A DNA stretch of 64,000 nucleotides, taken from assembly GCA_965215115.1 (NCBI GenBank), contig OZ244050.1:3782001-3846000 (forward strand), in the 5' to 3' direction. The DNA is from CALDTK01 sp965215115 (lineage in GTDB: Bacteria; Bacteroidota; Bacteroidia; Chitinophagales; Saprospiraceae). Both the position numbers and the translations under genes were made by a program. The notes under the pieces are model-generated. The model searched no databases. It saw nothing but the letters and a program-made list of their open reading frames with translations, and was not told the origin of the DNA. Position 1 is the first letter of the stretch; each line of letters begins with the position of its first letter. This document shows, one piece after another, positions 43,971 through 52,770 of this stretch.

Positions 43971-44088
43971 TCCATGGGACTAGCTCAAGAGTATTCCTCA
44001 CGGTCCAGCGGTCGAATGATCTGCGGGCCGCTGGAACACATGCTCGCCAGAGACAGACGCAATTTGGGCATAACACATCGCCTGCAAG

Positions 44089-44359
44089 GTGCGCTTCGGC
44101 CCCGAGGAGGGCAACGAGACCACCGTCCACTACATCCTCTTCGTCAACGACCCAATGGGGCAGGGGCCCCGCTGGCGAGGCCAGGGTCGCTGCAATCCTG
44201 ATCGCGACCTCGCAAATCACCGACCGCGTCCGCCGCATAGACGCCGGCTGGAAAATCGTCCACCACCGCGTCGAGGTAGACCCGAGCTCGCGCTGGCTCG
44301 TGGAGGCGGGGGAGGAAGGCTACGACGCCATCCAGGCGCTGAATGGTCTGCTGGGCTGA
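44089..44359 (+). pseudogene. SnoaL-like fragment split by a palindrome
   Basis: First part VRFGPEEGNETTVHYILFVND in one frame; after a palindromic insertion (44152-44185, core ATGGGGCAGGGGCCCCG) the second part continues in another frame as VAAILIATSQITDRVRRIDAGWKIVHHRVEVD...ALNGLLG. The combination resembles the C-terminal strands of SnoaL/NTF2-like proteins (GRYTDRLVRVDGGWRIAHRRVE). No start region is recognisable. Assignment is moderate. Confidence 0.5.
44152..44185 (+). repeat. palindromic insertion (R1 core), second gene
   Basis: Same core as 43149-43189; it interrupts the SnoaL-like fragment and shifts its frame. Confidence 0.7.
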
Positions 44360-44430
44360 GCCCTCAGACGTGCGGCACCCCCGCCAGCGTTCGATCCGCA
44401 AAGCCCTCGCTGTCTGCTACCCCCTTCGTG

Positions 44431-44808
44431 TTACGGCAGATCACCCTTGCGCAACACGCGTACCGCCGAGTCCCGCTCCTAATGGTAGCCCACGCCGTCC
44501 AGGATGAGCAGGGTTTGCCCGTGGTGGTGCCAGTGACTCCTGGACGCGGGCGGGGAGGTGACGTTGCCGATGCCCACCGGTTGCGCTCCGGTCTCAGTGA
44601 CGGCCACGCGCTCGGGCCAGATAGGACCGGTGAGGTGGCCGTTCTCGACGCGCTCTCCCGGACCGAAGATCGCGTCGACGCTGGCGGGTACGGTTTGGGC
44701 TTTCGCCAAAACAATGGCCACGAGCGCTTCAGAAAGAATTAGCAACCCAAGCCCGGGTTGCCGACGGGCATGGTCACTGTGTGCGAGAGTGCTCGTGCTG
44801 ATGCTCAT
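44431..44808 (-). pseudogene. cupin protein with premature stop
   Basis: Start ATG 44808 overlaps the end of the ABM gene by four bases. After a signal-like N-terminus (LLILSEALVAIVLAKAQ) come VTSPPASRSHWHHHGQTLLILDGVGYH, half a cupin barrel with its His ligands. A TAG (44479-44481) stands where relatives have CAG/Gln; the same frame goes on ERDSAVRVLRKGDLP to a second stop. Compare the intact cupin at 49119-49955 (WHLHPEGQRLMFTDGVGYYQERGKPLQRMRAGAV). Exact mini-hairpin at 44698-44712. Confidence 0.72.
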
Positions 44809-45257
44809 AGTTTCTGCGATTCACCTCTGGCGATGCTCGCAACGTGCGCCTTCCGAAACACCTCCCCCAGCAGCTCCGGCGCCAGCATGCGCATGTCGAT
44901 CAAGCGAAGGCCCGCCACCATCTCGAGCGTCGAAGTTTTGTAGTGCTGGAAGTGCGCCGAGGCAAGGTGTGCCTCGTAGGCGGCGCGACTGGCGTAAATC
45001 TCGAGGATGCGCACGGTATTGGGCGCGGTCGCATCGACGAAGGGGAAGATCGAGATGACCCCCGGCTCAGTAGCCACCGCGATCCGGGCCTGCTCGAGGG
45101 CGATCGCGAGGTAGCGCTCGCGATCCGCGGGCCGGACATCCACCTCGGCGATGCGAAACATGACCTGGTCGGGCGCGACGCTGAGCGGGTCCAGCGCCGC
45201 GGTCCGGCGGCAGGCGATGGCGGCGGCCAGCGTAAATAGTACAAGAAGTGGGCGCAT
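44805..45257 (-). CDS. antibiotic biosynthesis monooxygenase-like lipoprotein
   Basis: 150 residues. Lipoprotein signal LLVLFTLAAAIAC, then an ABM/quinol-monooxygenase-like ferredoxin fold: DQVMFRIAEVDVRPADRERYLAIALEQARIAVATEPGVISIFPF, TVRILEIYASRAAYEAHLASAHFQHYKTST. Small dimeric, cofactor-free oxygenase or stress protein; envelope location is unusual for the family but common in Bacteroidota. A TACCTTAG element lies 11 nt before the ATG. The cupin remnant follows with an ATGA-type overlap, so the two once formed an operon. Confidence 0.8.
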   Translation of the reverse strand: MRPLLVLFTLAAAIACRRTAALDPLSVAPDQVMFRIAEVDVRPADRERYLAIALEQARIAVATEPGVISIFPFVDATAPNTVRILEIYASRAAYEAHLASAHFQHYKTSTLEMVAGLRLIDMRMLAPELLGEVFRKAHVASIARGESQKL

Positions 45258-45460
45258 GCGCTAAGGTAGTTTAGTGGAACGGCGCTCGGGCGTAAGAGCA
45301 TCCCACGGAGACGCCTTCTCGATATTTACGTTTGAGAGCGCAGCTTCAAAAAATGCTCCTTTAACGACAGCTGACGCAGCAAAGCTCACCTCAACTATCT
45401 ATCCGGTCCATATGCTAACCTTTGCACCGAGGTAAGGCCGTGCGAATACAAAAGATTCAA

Positions 45461-45490
45461 CGCCGCTGCCCGTCGGCAGTCAAACGACGC
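45461..45490. repeat. R1 half-palindrome
   Basis: CGCCGCTGCCCGTCGGCAGTCAAACGACGC-type right arm only; overlaps the first bases after the lipoprotein stop (45491). Confidence 0.6.
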
Positions 45491-46378
45491 TTACTCCACG
45501 ATCTCCAGCCTCACCTCGTCCACGAACAGTTCCACGTCACGCGCCGTCGGATTGGCCGTTGCGCCGATCTGGAAGCGCTCGTAGGCCAGGGGCTGCTGCA
45601 ACTCGAAATCGATACCCCCGGCGGCAAATTCGGCGGCGAAGCGAGCGGCGTTGGGCATGTTGGCCCCGGGGGCGTCGATCACTTGCTCCCCGCTGATCAG
45701 GAGCCGGTTGCGACCCCCGTCGCCTGGCGATAGGCTCATCTCCCACGTGAGCGCCACCCACTCCTTACGCGGCAGCGCCACGGCGGTCTGGACGATGGTC
45801 GACCCGAGGATCTTCCCGCGCTCGATCGCCAGGTAGCCACCCTCCCTTACCATCAGGCGGATGCCAGGGCACTGGTTGTTCGGCACGTTCGGGTCCCAGC
45901 ACGAACAGCACTCGAGGTCGAGTAAGAACAAGTCTTCGATGTCGCCCTCGGTGTCTAGGTAAACCCTTGCCGAGATCCGTAACGTCGAACCTTCCGGCGC
46001 GGCGAAGCCGCCTTTTTCGATACCGGCTTTCGAGAGCGTATTGTCGGAGGCTTTCGCCAAAACCCGCAGCGCCCGACCGCCTTCCGCTACGATGGCGTCG
46101 GTGAGTTCTACGACGTTGCTGCCGCCGCCCGGGTGGACGAGCTGAAGGTCGGTCCAGCGGCTTCCGTCGCCGCCGAACAGTTCCGCCAGGTCCGCACCCG
46201 CGGTCTCGAAGCCGTCCGCGAAAACGTAGCCGGGCGCGGGCTCGGGCAGCGGGTCGATTTTGTCGCAAGCGCCGAACAGAGCAGACAGCAACAGCATGGA
46301 AGCGCCCAGTAGGTACGCCAAGCGCAGACCCCTGCTCTGCCTAACTGCCCTGAAGGGCGACCGTAGGTCTGCTCCCAT
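45491..46378 (-). CDS. hypothetical lipoprotein, lectin/heparin-lyase-like fold
   Basis: 295 residues. N-terminal hydrophobic stretch with lipobox LLLSALFGACDKIDP (Cys ~39 from ATG 46378; a start at ATG 46297, MLLLSALFGAC, is possible). The mature part resembles polysaccharide-lyase/concanavalin-type jelly rolls: FADGFETAGADLAELFGG, STLRISARVYLDTEGDIED, GSTIVQTAVALPRKEWVALTWEMSLS and NRLLISGEQVIDAPG. A CSCWDPNVPNNQC pair of cysteines may form a disulfide. Function unknown. Exact mini-hairpin at 46049-46063 (RVLAKAS). Confidence 0.65.
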   Translation of the reverse strand: MGADLRSPFRAVRQSRGLRLAYLLGASMLLLSALFGACDKIDPLPEPAPGYVFADGFETAGADLAELFGGDGSRWTDLQLVHPGGGSNVVELTDAIVAEGGRALRVLAKASDNTLSKAGIEKGGFAAPEGSTLRISARVYLDTEGDIEDLFLLDLECCSCWDPNVPNNQCPGIRLMVREGGYLAIERGKILGSTIVQTAVALPRKEWVALTWEMSLSPGDGGRNRLLISGEQVIDAPGANMPNAARFAAEFAAGGIDFELQQPLAYERFQIGATANPTARDVELFVDEVRLEIVE

Positions 46379-46417
46379 GACGATCCAACGTAACGGATCG
46401 TGCGAGAGGTGCGCCCG

Positions 46418-46503
46418 AGCCGCGTTCGACTGGCTCGCCGACGGGGCCCCCGCCCCTTCGGGTCGCTGCAGCGCGGCTTATTTCACTTGTTGTAGAGCGC
46501 CGC
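46418..46503. repeat. R1 palindrome with internal core
   Basis: GCCGCGTTCGACTGGCTCGCCGACGGGG... with the reverse of the ATGGGGCAGGGGCCCCG core, then GCTGCAGCGCGGC and GTTGTAGAGCGCCGCTCA. Right arm truncated by the DUF5916 gene. Confidence 0.75.
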
Positions 46504-46507
46504 TCAC

Positions 46508-48736
46508 TCACAGATTCAACCAATAACTCACTTTCAGATTCACACTCCGAAAGCGCGGCGCCCACGTCCCGACCGTCGAGTAGCCGTCGTTGTACACCAG
46601 GAACAGATCGCTCAGCGGGGCGTAGCGCCACTGCAAACGCGAGTTGAGCCCGAGGTTCTCGCGCTGCCGGGAGTACTGCACGATCGTGGTCCAGAACAGC
46701 TTTCGCGAAAACGTGACCTCGAAGCGTGGGCTGAGCAGCACCAGGTCGGCATCGGCGTAAGGCTCCGGGAGGCGCAGGCCGTCGTAGCGCGCGGCGAGGC
46801 TGAGGCTCACGAAGGGCTGGAAGCGATAACCCAACGCTACTTCCGCCGAAGCCCGCGTCCCAGCGTAGAACTGCCCACCCGACACCGTCGCCTCGTACGT
46901 AAATAACCTACGCGGACTCGACGTGAAATTGGCCGTCGCATCCCAAAATTTGTAGTCTGCTTGCCCCGGCAGCGGCACGGCACCAGTCGTGCGTGTCGGG
47001 TCGAAATCTTCGGCGAGGTAGATGAAGTTGTGGGCTACCTCGAGGCTGGCCGCCGCCTGGTTGGTGAAGTCGAGCGCGCCGATGACGCGCCGGGTAAAGT
47101 CGGTGTAGCGCCAGTCCAAGCCCGGCCGGTGGAAGTTGAGCAACAGCCCGTCGAACGAGTAGCGGTTGAGCACCGCGCGGTTGCGTGGGTAGAGAAAGCG
47201 CTGGACGCGCAGGCCCGTGCGCACGAAGTCCTTCCGGGGCACGAACCCCAGGTCGGAGGTGAAGTCGGCCCCGACGTAGGCCACGTCCAGCAGCGCAACC
47301 CAGTCCCGGCGGTTGTAGGCGAGCACCGTCTGCGCCGAGGTGCCGCGGCCGCTGGCCTCGGGATCGAGCGACTGGTGCACGAAGGCCTTCCCGTTCCAGG
47401 TGCCGTCGGCCGAGGCCAGGAAGTACTCCGCGCCGATTACGCGGTTGTAGCGCTCCGACTCGGGCACCTCGCCGTCGGTGCCGCCGTCGCCGAAGGTCTC
47501 GCGGTTGACGACGAAGGCGCTCGCCGTGGAGCGGGCCCCGACGCGGCGCTGGAGCACGACGGTCGTCGAGTTATCGCTCGTGATGCCGCTCGGCTCGTCG
47601 GCGGCGGTCTGGACGTTGAGCACCCCGAGGCGCAAATTATCTGTGAGCTTGCCGGACAAGCGGGCCCCGGCGATGATGCGGTTCTCGATCAGGTTGCCGG
47701 CTGTGTCCTGCGCCAGACCGATACGGCGCGAAAAGAAGGGCTGGAACGTCCCAAAGTAATCCCCGAGGCTCCCGAAGATGTCGGCGTTGTCGATGAAGAA
47801 TTGCCGCCGCTCCGGCAAACGGATGTCGAAGCGCGTGAGGTTGGTAAAAATCGCGTCGACCTCCACCTGGCTGAAGTCCGGATTGCCGGTAAGGTCGAGG
47901 TTGAGCCCGTCCCCGAGCGCCACCTTCGCGTCGCCGCCCACGGAGAGCCCCGTGTCGCCGCCGCCCTCAACCAGGAAGTCCCGCTGCGCCTGCGCGGCCA
48001 CGTAAGGGATCAGCGCCAGGGGCGTGCGCGACCTCCCGAGCGGGCGCTCGAAGTGCAGCTCCCCCATGAAGGCCAGGTTGCCGAGCAACTGCGACTGCGG
48101 CACGCGCGCCCAGGTGCTCGTCTCGCCCGACTGCACGTTGAAGCGGTAGCCGCGGAAACGCCACACGTCCGAGCCCTCGGGAAACTTCAGCGACGTAAAC
48201 GGGATCGCCATCTCGGCGGTGAAGTGGTCGTCGTAACGACGGGCCTCCGAGCGCCACTTCACGTCCCAGGTGTTGTTGTAGTCGCTACGCGTGGCCCCGC
48301 CGTTGCTCACCAAGAACTCCCGCTGCACCCCGAACGGCGTGATCCCGAAGGCGTAGGCGTTGGCCCCGTCGGAGAAGGTGTCGAAGAAGAACGCGACGTT
48401 GTCGTTGGCCGTGCCCGCGAAGTCTCGCTGGAGCGAGCTCACGACGAAATCCCCGTGCTCGGCCTCGGCGCGGATGGCGACGTAGAGCGTGGTCGCGTCG
48501 TAGGCCACGCGCATCTGCGTGCCGAAGCGGGCGCGGGCCGTGTCCGAGGGGAAGTACTGATAGAAGCCGCCCCCGCCCGCCCCCGCCTGCCAAATCTCCT
48601 CGTCGAGAATGCCGTCGAGCTCGATCGGCGCTTCCAGGAAGCGAGCCGTGAGTTGGGGCACGGGGTAGGCGGCTTGCGCCAAAACCTGCGGGCAGCAGGC
48701 CGTGCAGCCGGCCAGGAAGACGATTGCCAGTTTCAT
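46508..48736 (-). CDS. DUF5916 outer membrane protein with CBM9-like domain
   Basis: 742 residues. Signal peptide (MKLAIVFLAGCTACCPQVLAQ), then a CBM9-like domain (IELDGILDEEIWQAG, VAYDATTLYVAIRAEA, DNVAFFFDTFSDGANAYAFGITPFGVQREF) and a long C-terminal beta-barrel (DUF5916: LTGNPDFSQVEVDAIFTNLTRF, NRIIAGARLSGK, ... FRSVNLKVSYWLNL). Probably an outer membrane barrel of unknown cargo. The signal-peptide end QVLAQA is encoded by a GCAA-loop mini-hairpin (48671-48685), as in two other proteins here. Confidence 0.88.
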   Translation of the reverse strand: MKLAIVFLAGCTACCPQVLAQAAYPVPQLTARFLEAPIELDGILDEEIWQAGAGGGGFYQYFPSDTARARFGTQMRVAYDATTLYVAIRAEAEHGDFVVSSLQRDFAGTANDNVAFFFDTFSDGANAYAFGITPFGVQREFLVSNGGATRSDYNNTWDVKWRSEARRYDDHFTAEMAIPFTSLKFPEGSDVWRFRGYRFNVQSGETSTWARVPQSQLLGNLAFMGELHFERPLGRSRTPLALIPYVAAQAQRDFLVEGGGDTGLSVGGDAKVALGDGLNLDLTGNPDFSQVEVDAIFTNLTRFDIRLPERRQFFIDNADIFGSLGDYFGTFQPFFSRRIGLAQDTAGNLIENRIIAGARLSGKLTDNLRLGVLNVQTAADEPSGITSDNSTTVVLQRRVGARSTASAFVVNRETFGDGGTDGEVPESERYNRVIGAEYFLASADGTWNGKAFVHQSLDPEASGRGTSAQTVLAYNRRDWVALLDVAYVGADFTSDLGFVPRKDFVRTGLRVQRFLYPRNRAVLNRYSFDGLLLNFHRPGLDWRYTDFTRRVIGALDFTNQAAASLEVAHNFIYLAEDFDPTRTTGAVPLPGQADYKFWDATANFTSSPRRLFTYEATVSGGQFYAGTRASAEVALGYRFQPFVSLSLAARYDGLRLPEPYADADLVLLSPRFEVTFSRKLFWTTIVQYSRQRENLGLNSRLQWRYAPLSDLFLVYNDGYSTVGTWAPRFRSVNLKVSYWLNL

Positions 48737-49118
48737 TGACCCAGCGTTTGTTGATCCGTGTCCACGGAACGCGATTCCCGCTGGACTACGAGCCGCGGTC
48801 CGCCCCCCCGGCGGTACGGGTGGCGGTAGTACACGCCCAACGTCGTGCGGGTTTTGGCGAAAGCCCCCTCGGCACCGCGCAGCGTCACCTGGCTGTAAGG
48901 CATTGCGTTAGGGTATTCCTCGGTGACGGACACCGGATCCTCGGTCGTCGCGGGGTGACCCGCCCCCGTTGCAAAGTTGCTAGCTTCGAGGGAATCGCTC
49001 TCTCGGGGGCAGGGAGCCACGGCGCGCGGGGTGCTTTTAGCATGGCGCAAAGCTGGGGGCTTGAGCCTCGCCCCCGGTAACCTCGACTACGGATTCGCCT
49101 ACCCGAATCCCGGAAACC
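48737..49118. other. intergenic, no supported gene
   Basis: Contains an exact mini-hairpin (48851-48865). A 105-codon minus frame (48733-49050) lacks any motif or start support. Confidence 0.45.
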
Positions 49119-49955
49119 TCACCGCTCCAGCAAACGCGAGAACGCCAGCGTCGCGAGCTGCCACGCGCCGTCCTCGCCGCGCCGATACACCTCCGTGACC
49201 ATGAAAGGATTGGTCACCTCGTTGCCGCCGACGACGGCCAGTAGCTTGATCCGGTTGTACACCACGGCCTGCTCGTCCCCGAGCACCTCCACGTTCGCTT
49301 CCTCCACGTCGGCCCGCTTGTAGTGGATGCCGCCGGAGCCGATCACGGCCAGCTCGCGGTCCGTGCCCCAGGTCCCGCCCATGTGCACGAACTGCGCCTG
49401 CGGGTGGAAGAGCCGCGCGAGGCGGGTGGTGTCTTTGTCCGCCATCCACTGCCACTTGTCGCGCGAGAGCTGCAGCAGTTCGGCCGCCAGCGCCTCGACG
49501 GGCGTGGCGTTGTACTCCGCCTCCGTGACGGGCTCGCGCCACTGCGTCGGGGCGTCGCCGCTGATCGCGAGGTAGACCGTGTGCTCGTCCGGGCTCGCGG
49601 CGTGCCAGTGCTCGACGCCGGGCGCGCAGGTCACCACCGCCCCGGCGCGCATCCGTTGCAACGGCTTGCCGCGCTCCTGGTAGTAGCCGACGCCGTCGGT
49701 GAACATGAGTCGCTGTCCCTCGGGGTGCAGGTGCCAGTTGAGCCGCGCCCCGGGCGCCATCGTCACCGAGGCCACGCTGTAGTCGAAGGTGCTGTCGGCC
49801 CCGGCCACGGCGTGCAGCCACACATCGCCGACGTGGTGCACGTTGGGCGCTTTGTTGCCCCTTGGGAAGGGGTTTTGCGCGAAAGCGCTCGCGGAAAGGA
49901 GGACGGCTTTCGCCAAAACCAGCAGTACGATGCCAGTGCGGGGGATGCGATTCAT
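49119..49955 (-). CDS. secreted cupin-SnoaL fusion protein
   Basis: 278 residues. Signal peptide (LLVLAKAVLLSASAFAQ), cupin barrel (APGARLNWHLHPEGQRLMFTDGVGYYQERGKPLQRMRAGAVVTCAPGVEHWHAAS with His and Glu ligands) and a C-terminal SnoaL/NTF2-like domain (MADKDTTRLARLFHPQAQFVHMGG ... AVVYNRIKLLAVVGGNEVTNPFMVTEVYRR). Periplasmic; substrate unknown. Separate broken cupin and SnoaL pieces occur at 44089-44808. Two mini-hairpins facing each other (49872-49888 with a four-pair stem, 49905-49919) encode the signal peptide. Confidence 0.85.
   Translation of the reverse strand: MNRIPRTGIVLLVLAKAVLLSASAFAQNPFPRGNKAPNVHHVGDVWLHAVAGADSTFDYSVASVTMAPGARLNWHLHPEGQRLMFTDGVGYYQERGKPLQRMRAGAVVTCAPGVEHWHAASPDEHTVYLAISGDAPTQWREPVTEAEYNATPVEALAAELLQLSRDKWQWMADKDTTRLARLFHPQAQFVHMGGTWGTDRELAVIGSGGIHYKRADVEEANVEVLGDEQAVVYNRIKLLAVVGGNEVTNPFMVTEVYRRGEDGAWQLATLAFSRLLER
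49872..49919. repeat. inverted pair of mini-hairpins in a signal peptide
   Basis: GTTTTGCGCGAAAGCGC (stem of four pairs, loop GAAA) and the complement of GTTTTGGCGAAAGCC, 16 bases apart. Confidence 0.85.
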
Positions 49956-50165
49956 GTTTAAAGTTTTGGCGAGAGCCTAAACGTGACGAGGCTGCGGCGC
50001 AAAGTGAAAAGCGGAAATTGTTACGGGCTTACAGTACGGACGGATCGTTTACGGTAGGTATCGACGATCGGCTCGGCGGTGCGGCAAAGTTTGGGGCGTG
50101 TGTGCGCCCGCGGCTAACATTGGTTACGGAAGCATTTACCTAGACTACGGATTGAGCCGCTCGTA

Positions 50166-50254
50166 GCCGCGTTCGACTGCCTCCGGGCAGGGCGGCTGTA
50201 CGCTTCCATATTCTCACCGTGGAGCGCCGCTGCCCAGAGGCAGTCGAACGGCGC
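50166..50254. repeat. R1 inverted repeat
   Basis: Arms GCCGCGTTCGACTGCCTCCG (from 50167) and the complement ending ...GCAGTCGAACGGCGC (50254), loop about 40 bases. Lies between the cupin start and the end of the propeller gene. The rest of the gap 49956-50279 holds nothing I recognise. Confidence 0.88.
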
Positions 50255-50279
50255 TCGGCCCAGTCATCCTAATCGCCGC

Positions 50280-51281
50280 TCACTCCTCCAGCTCCACAAA
50301 CCCTACCCCGCTCTGCGACGTCATCGGGACCACCAGACGCTGCCGATCCACGTCGAGACACATCGAGGCCGCGCCCGGGATGCCGGTGGCGATAAGCACC
50401 GCGGGCTGGCCGGGGCGCATGCGCGAGATCCCGCCCTGCGTGACGCTACTCACGTACTTCGTGCCGTCGGGCATGACGACGATGCCGTCGCTGCCGGGCT
50501 GGGCGGCGTACTCCGTGTGGAGGGTTTTGCCGAAAGGCGTCATCGTCACCACGGCCGAGTCACCGTAGTTGACCACCACGAGGTTGCTGTCGCGGTCGAA
50601 GGCGATGCCGTTGGGGATGCGCAAGGGCGCACCCGCGAGCACGACGGTGGATTCGCCGGCGGGTGTGGTGCGGTATACGCGCCAGGAGTCGGGATTGGCC
50701 GTCGGGCCGAACTCCCCGCTCTGCGTCGAGTAGACGTTGCCGGCGTGATCGACGGCGATGTCGTTGATCCACGGCGAGCCCTCGATGCGGGTGTCGCCGA
50801 GCGGGGCGCCCGTGTGCAGGTCGAAGCGCCGGATAGTAGCCACGCGCGGGTCATCCGCCCCGGTGCCACCGTCGCTGTCGGCGATATATAGTACGCCACC
50901 GGCGATCTCGCTGCCGAAGGGGTCGTTGAGCGCGAGCGGGGGCGTGAGGGCGGCGCGCTCGTCCGGGCGCTGGACCCCGAGCCAGCGCGTGGTGTGGAGC
51001 GAGCCGTCGGGGTTGAGCATCGACACCCAGGCGTCGTTGGGCTGGAGCTGCTGGCCATTGCCGCGGTTGATGAGTAAGAGGAGCTTGCGCTCGGCGTCGT
51101 ACACGCAGCTCTCCGCCGAGACGATCCCGCCGTAGACGGCGACATTGTCGGACATCGGTTCGAAGCCGCTGGCCGTAGTGACGCCGAGGGGCTGGCCGAC
51201 GGGGTAGGGGGTTTGCGCGTGCGCGACGGTAGCGGTGGCGAGGAGTAGCCCGCCTAGGGCAGTCAATTGGTTAAAAGTCAT
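50280..51281 (-). CDS. secreted beta-propeller (SMP-30/NHL-like) protein
   Basis: 333 residues with a signal peptide (TALGGLLLATATVAHAQ). Repeated WxxD-like blades: VLYIADSDGGTG, SPWINDIAVDHAGNVYSTQSGEFG, IPNGIAFDRDSNLVVVNYGDS, SDGIVVMPDGTKYVSSVTQGGISR. Resembles SMP-30/gluconolactonase or NHL-type six-bladed propellers; catalytic Ca-binding residues cannot be assigned with confidence. A C-G-type mini-hairpin (50524-50538) encodes TPFGKTL; a GCAA copy lies just upstream (51299-51313). Confidence 0.72.
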   Translation of the reverse strand: MTFNQLTALGGLLLATATVAHAQTPYPVGQPLGVTTASGFEPMSDNVAVYGGIVSAESCVYDAERKLLLLINRGNGQQLQPNDAWVSMLNPDGSLHTTRWLGVQRPDERAALTPPLALNDPFGSEIAGGVLYIADSDGGTGADDPRVATIRRFDLHTGAPLGDTRIEGSPWINDIAVDHAGNVYSTQSGEFGPTANPDSWRVYRTTPAGESTVVLAGAPLRIPNGIAFDRDSNLVVVNYGDSAVVTMTPFGKTLHTEYAAQPGSDGIVVMPDGTKYVSSVTQGGISRMRPGQPAVLIATGIPGAASMCLDVDRQRLVVPMTSQSGVGFVELEE

Positions 51282-51317
51282 TTGTGTATCTGTTTTGTGG
51301 CTTGCGCCAAAACTAGT

Positions 51318-51397
51318 TAAGCGGGCGTTCGGCCGGCTCCGCCGGTGCTCCTGCCCCAGGGCTGTGGGTGCGCCGCTCGGAAGCGGTCGAACGCACC
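51318..51397. repeat. diverged R1-like inverted repeat
   Basis: GGGCGTTCGGCCGGCTCCGCCGG... and ...GGTGCGCCGCTCGGAAGCGGTCGAACGC. Same frame of features as R1 (GTTCG...CGAAC ends, GCGCCGCT before the right arm) with different centre. Confidence 0.55.
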
Positions 51398-51398
51398 C

Positions 51399-52562
51399 CT
51401 ACCGCTCCCGCGCCTCCACGCCACTCCACGACAGCACGGGCTCCGGGAGCCGCGCCCCGCGGATTTCGATCGCGCGCACTTCCCCATTTAGCTCGGCTAG
51501 CTCGCTGGGGGTAAAGGTGACGCTGTCCGCGCCTGAGTTTTGACGTAGGTGCCCGGCGTCCGTGGTCCCGGGGATGGGCACGATGTACGGTTTTTGCGCA
51601 AGCAGCCACGCCAGCGCGATCTGGGCCGGCGGCACGGCCTTGCGCTCGGCCCAGCGGCGGACGACATCGACGAGCTGGACGTTGTGCGCCAGATTATCCG
51701 GCTCGAAGCGCCCCTCCAGCTTGCGGAAGTCACCTTCGGCGAAGCGCGTGCGCGCGTCGATGTTGCCGGTCAAGAATTGCACCCCGAGGGGGCTCCAAGG
51801 CACGAAGCCGATGCCGAGCTCCTCGCAAGCCGGCAGCACCTCGGCTTCCGGCCCGCGCCACAGCATCGAGTACTCGCTCTGCACGGCCGTGACCGGGAGG
51901 GCAGCGTGCGCGCGGCGCAGGGTATTGAGCCCCATCTCGCAGAGGCCCCAGTGCAGCACCTTGCCCTCGTCCATGAGGTCTTTGACGGCGCCGGCGACGT
52001 CCTCGATCGGGACCTCCGGGTCGACGCGGTGCTGGTAGAGCAGGTCGATGCGGTCGGTCTTGAGGCGGCGCAGCATCCCCTCGACGGCCTGCTTGACGCG
52101 TGCCGGCTGGCTGGTGCGCCCACCGCGGCGCTCGCCCGTCTCTGGATCGATGTCGAAGCCGAACTTCGACGTAATCACCACCTGGTCGCGCACCGGCCCG
52201 ATGGCCTCCCCGAGGATGCGCTCGCACTCGTGCGGTCCGTAGGCCTCGGCGCAGTCGAAGAAGGTGACGCCGTGCTCGTCGTAGGCCGAGCGCACGAGCC
52301 GCACCATGTCCGGGCGGTAGGGCACGGTGGTGGGGTAGCGGCGGGCCATGTTCTGGACGCCGAGCCCGATGCTGGACACTTCGAGCTGGCCGAGGCGGCG
52401 GCGGGCGGGAGCGGGGGCGGGGGTGTTAGGTACAGCAACGGTTTTGGCGCACGCCGCCACCGGCAGGCCCAGACCGAGCACGGGTGCGCCGACGGCGAGA
52501 TCTCGTAGGAAGGCGCGGCGGGGATACCGGGAGCCGCGTGGGGGTAGGGGAGCGTGAGCCAT
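51399..52562 (-). CDS. aldo/keto reductase with Tat-type signal
   Basis: 387 residues from ATG 52562 (MAHAPLPP). N-terminal twin-arginine motif RYPRRAFLRDLAVGAPVLGLGLPVAACAKT with a lipobox-like Cys, so a periplasmic lipoprotein is likely. Catalytic domain has VTFFDCAEAYGPHE (Asp, Tyr), VVITSKFGFDID (Lys), DLLYQHRVDPEV (His) and an NADP-binding end PYIVPIPGTTDAGHL. Oxidoreductase of unknown substrate. Divergent from the AraC regulator 311 bases away, which may control it. The lipobox lies in an imperfect mini-hairpin (GTTTTGGCGCACGCC, 52440). Confidence 0.88.
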   Translation of the reverse strand: MAHAPLPPRGSRYPRRAFLRDLAVGAPVLGLGLPVAACAKTVAVPNTPAPAPARRRLGQLEVSSIGLGVQNMARRYPTTVPYRPDMVRLVRSAYDEHGVTFFDCAEAYGPHECERILGEAIGPVRDQVVITSKFGFDIDPETGERRGGRTSQPARVKQAVEGMLRRLKTDRIDLLYQHRVDPEVPIEDVAGAVKDLMDEGKVLHWGLCEMGLNTLRRAHAALPVTAVQSEYSMLWRGPEAEVLPACEELGIGFVPWSPLGVQFLTGNIDARTRFAEGDFRKLEGRFEPDNLAHNVQLVDVVRRWAERKAVPPAQIALAWLLAQKPYIVPIPGTTDAGHLRQNSGADSVTFTPSELAELNGEVRAIEIRGARLPEPVLSWSGVEARER

Positions 52563-52770
52563 GTCGGGGGATTGAAGAGCGACTTGGGAGGTCAAAGTAG
52601 TTAAACACTTGGCGCCGCGTATGGGCCTCCGCCTCGCGATACAAAGGTGAATGCGCCTAGCGGCCCCGCGATTACGCAGATTACGGCTGCCCTAACCAAG
52701 ATCACTGATCGGATAGCTTGTAAGGTTGCGATGCAGCCTAATGAGCCGACCTTTGAGGCTGTCGCCATGG

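Noticed and set aside
46961..48739. 592-codon plus-strand frame opposite the DUF5916 gene
   Set aside because: Antisense shadow with biased composition and no domain; same reasoning for 39979-41526 and 4994-6358.
48733..49050. 105-codon minus-strand frame with an exact mini-hairpin
   Set aside because: I considered a permease remnant, but no recognisable block or membrane segment is present.
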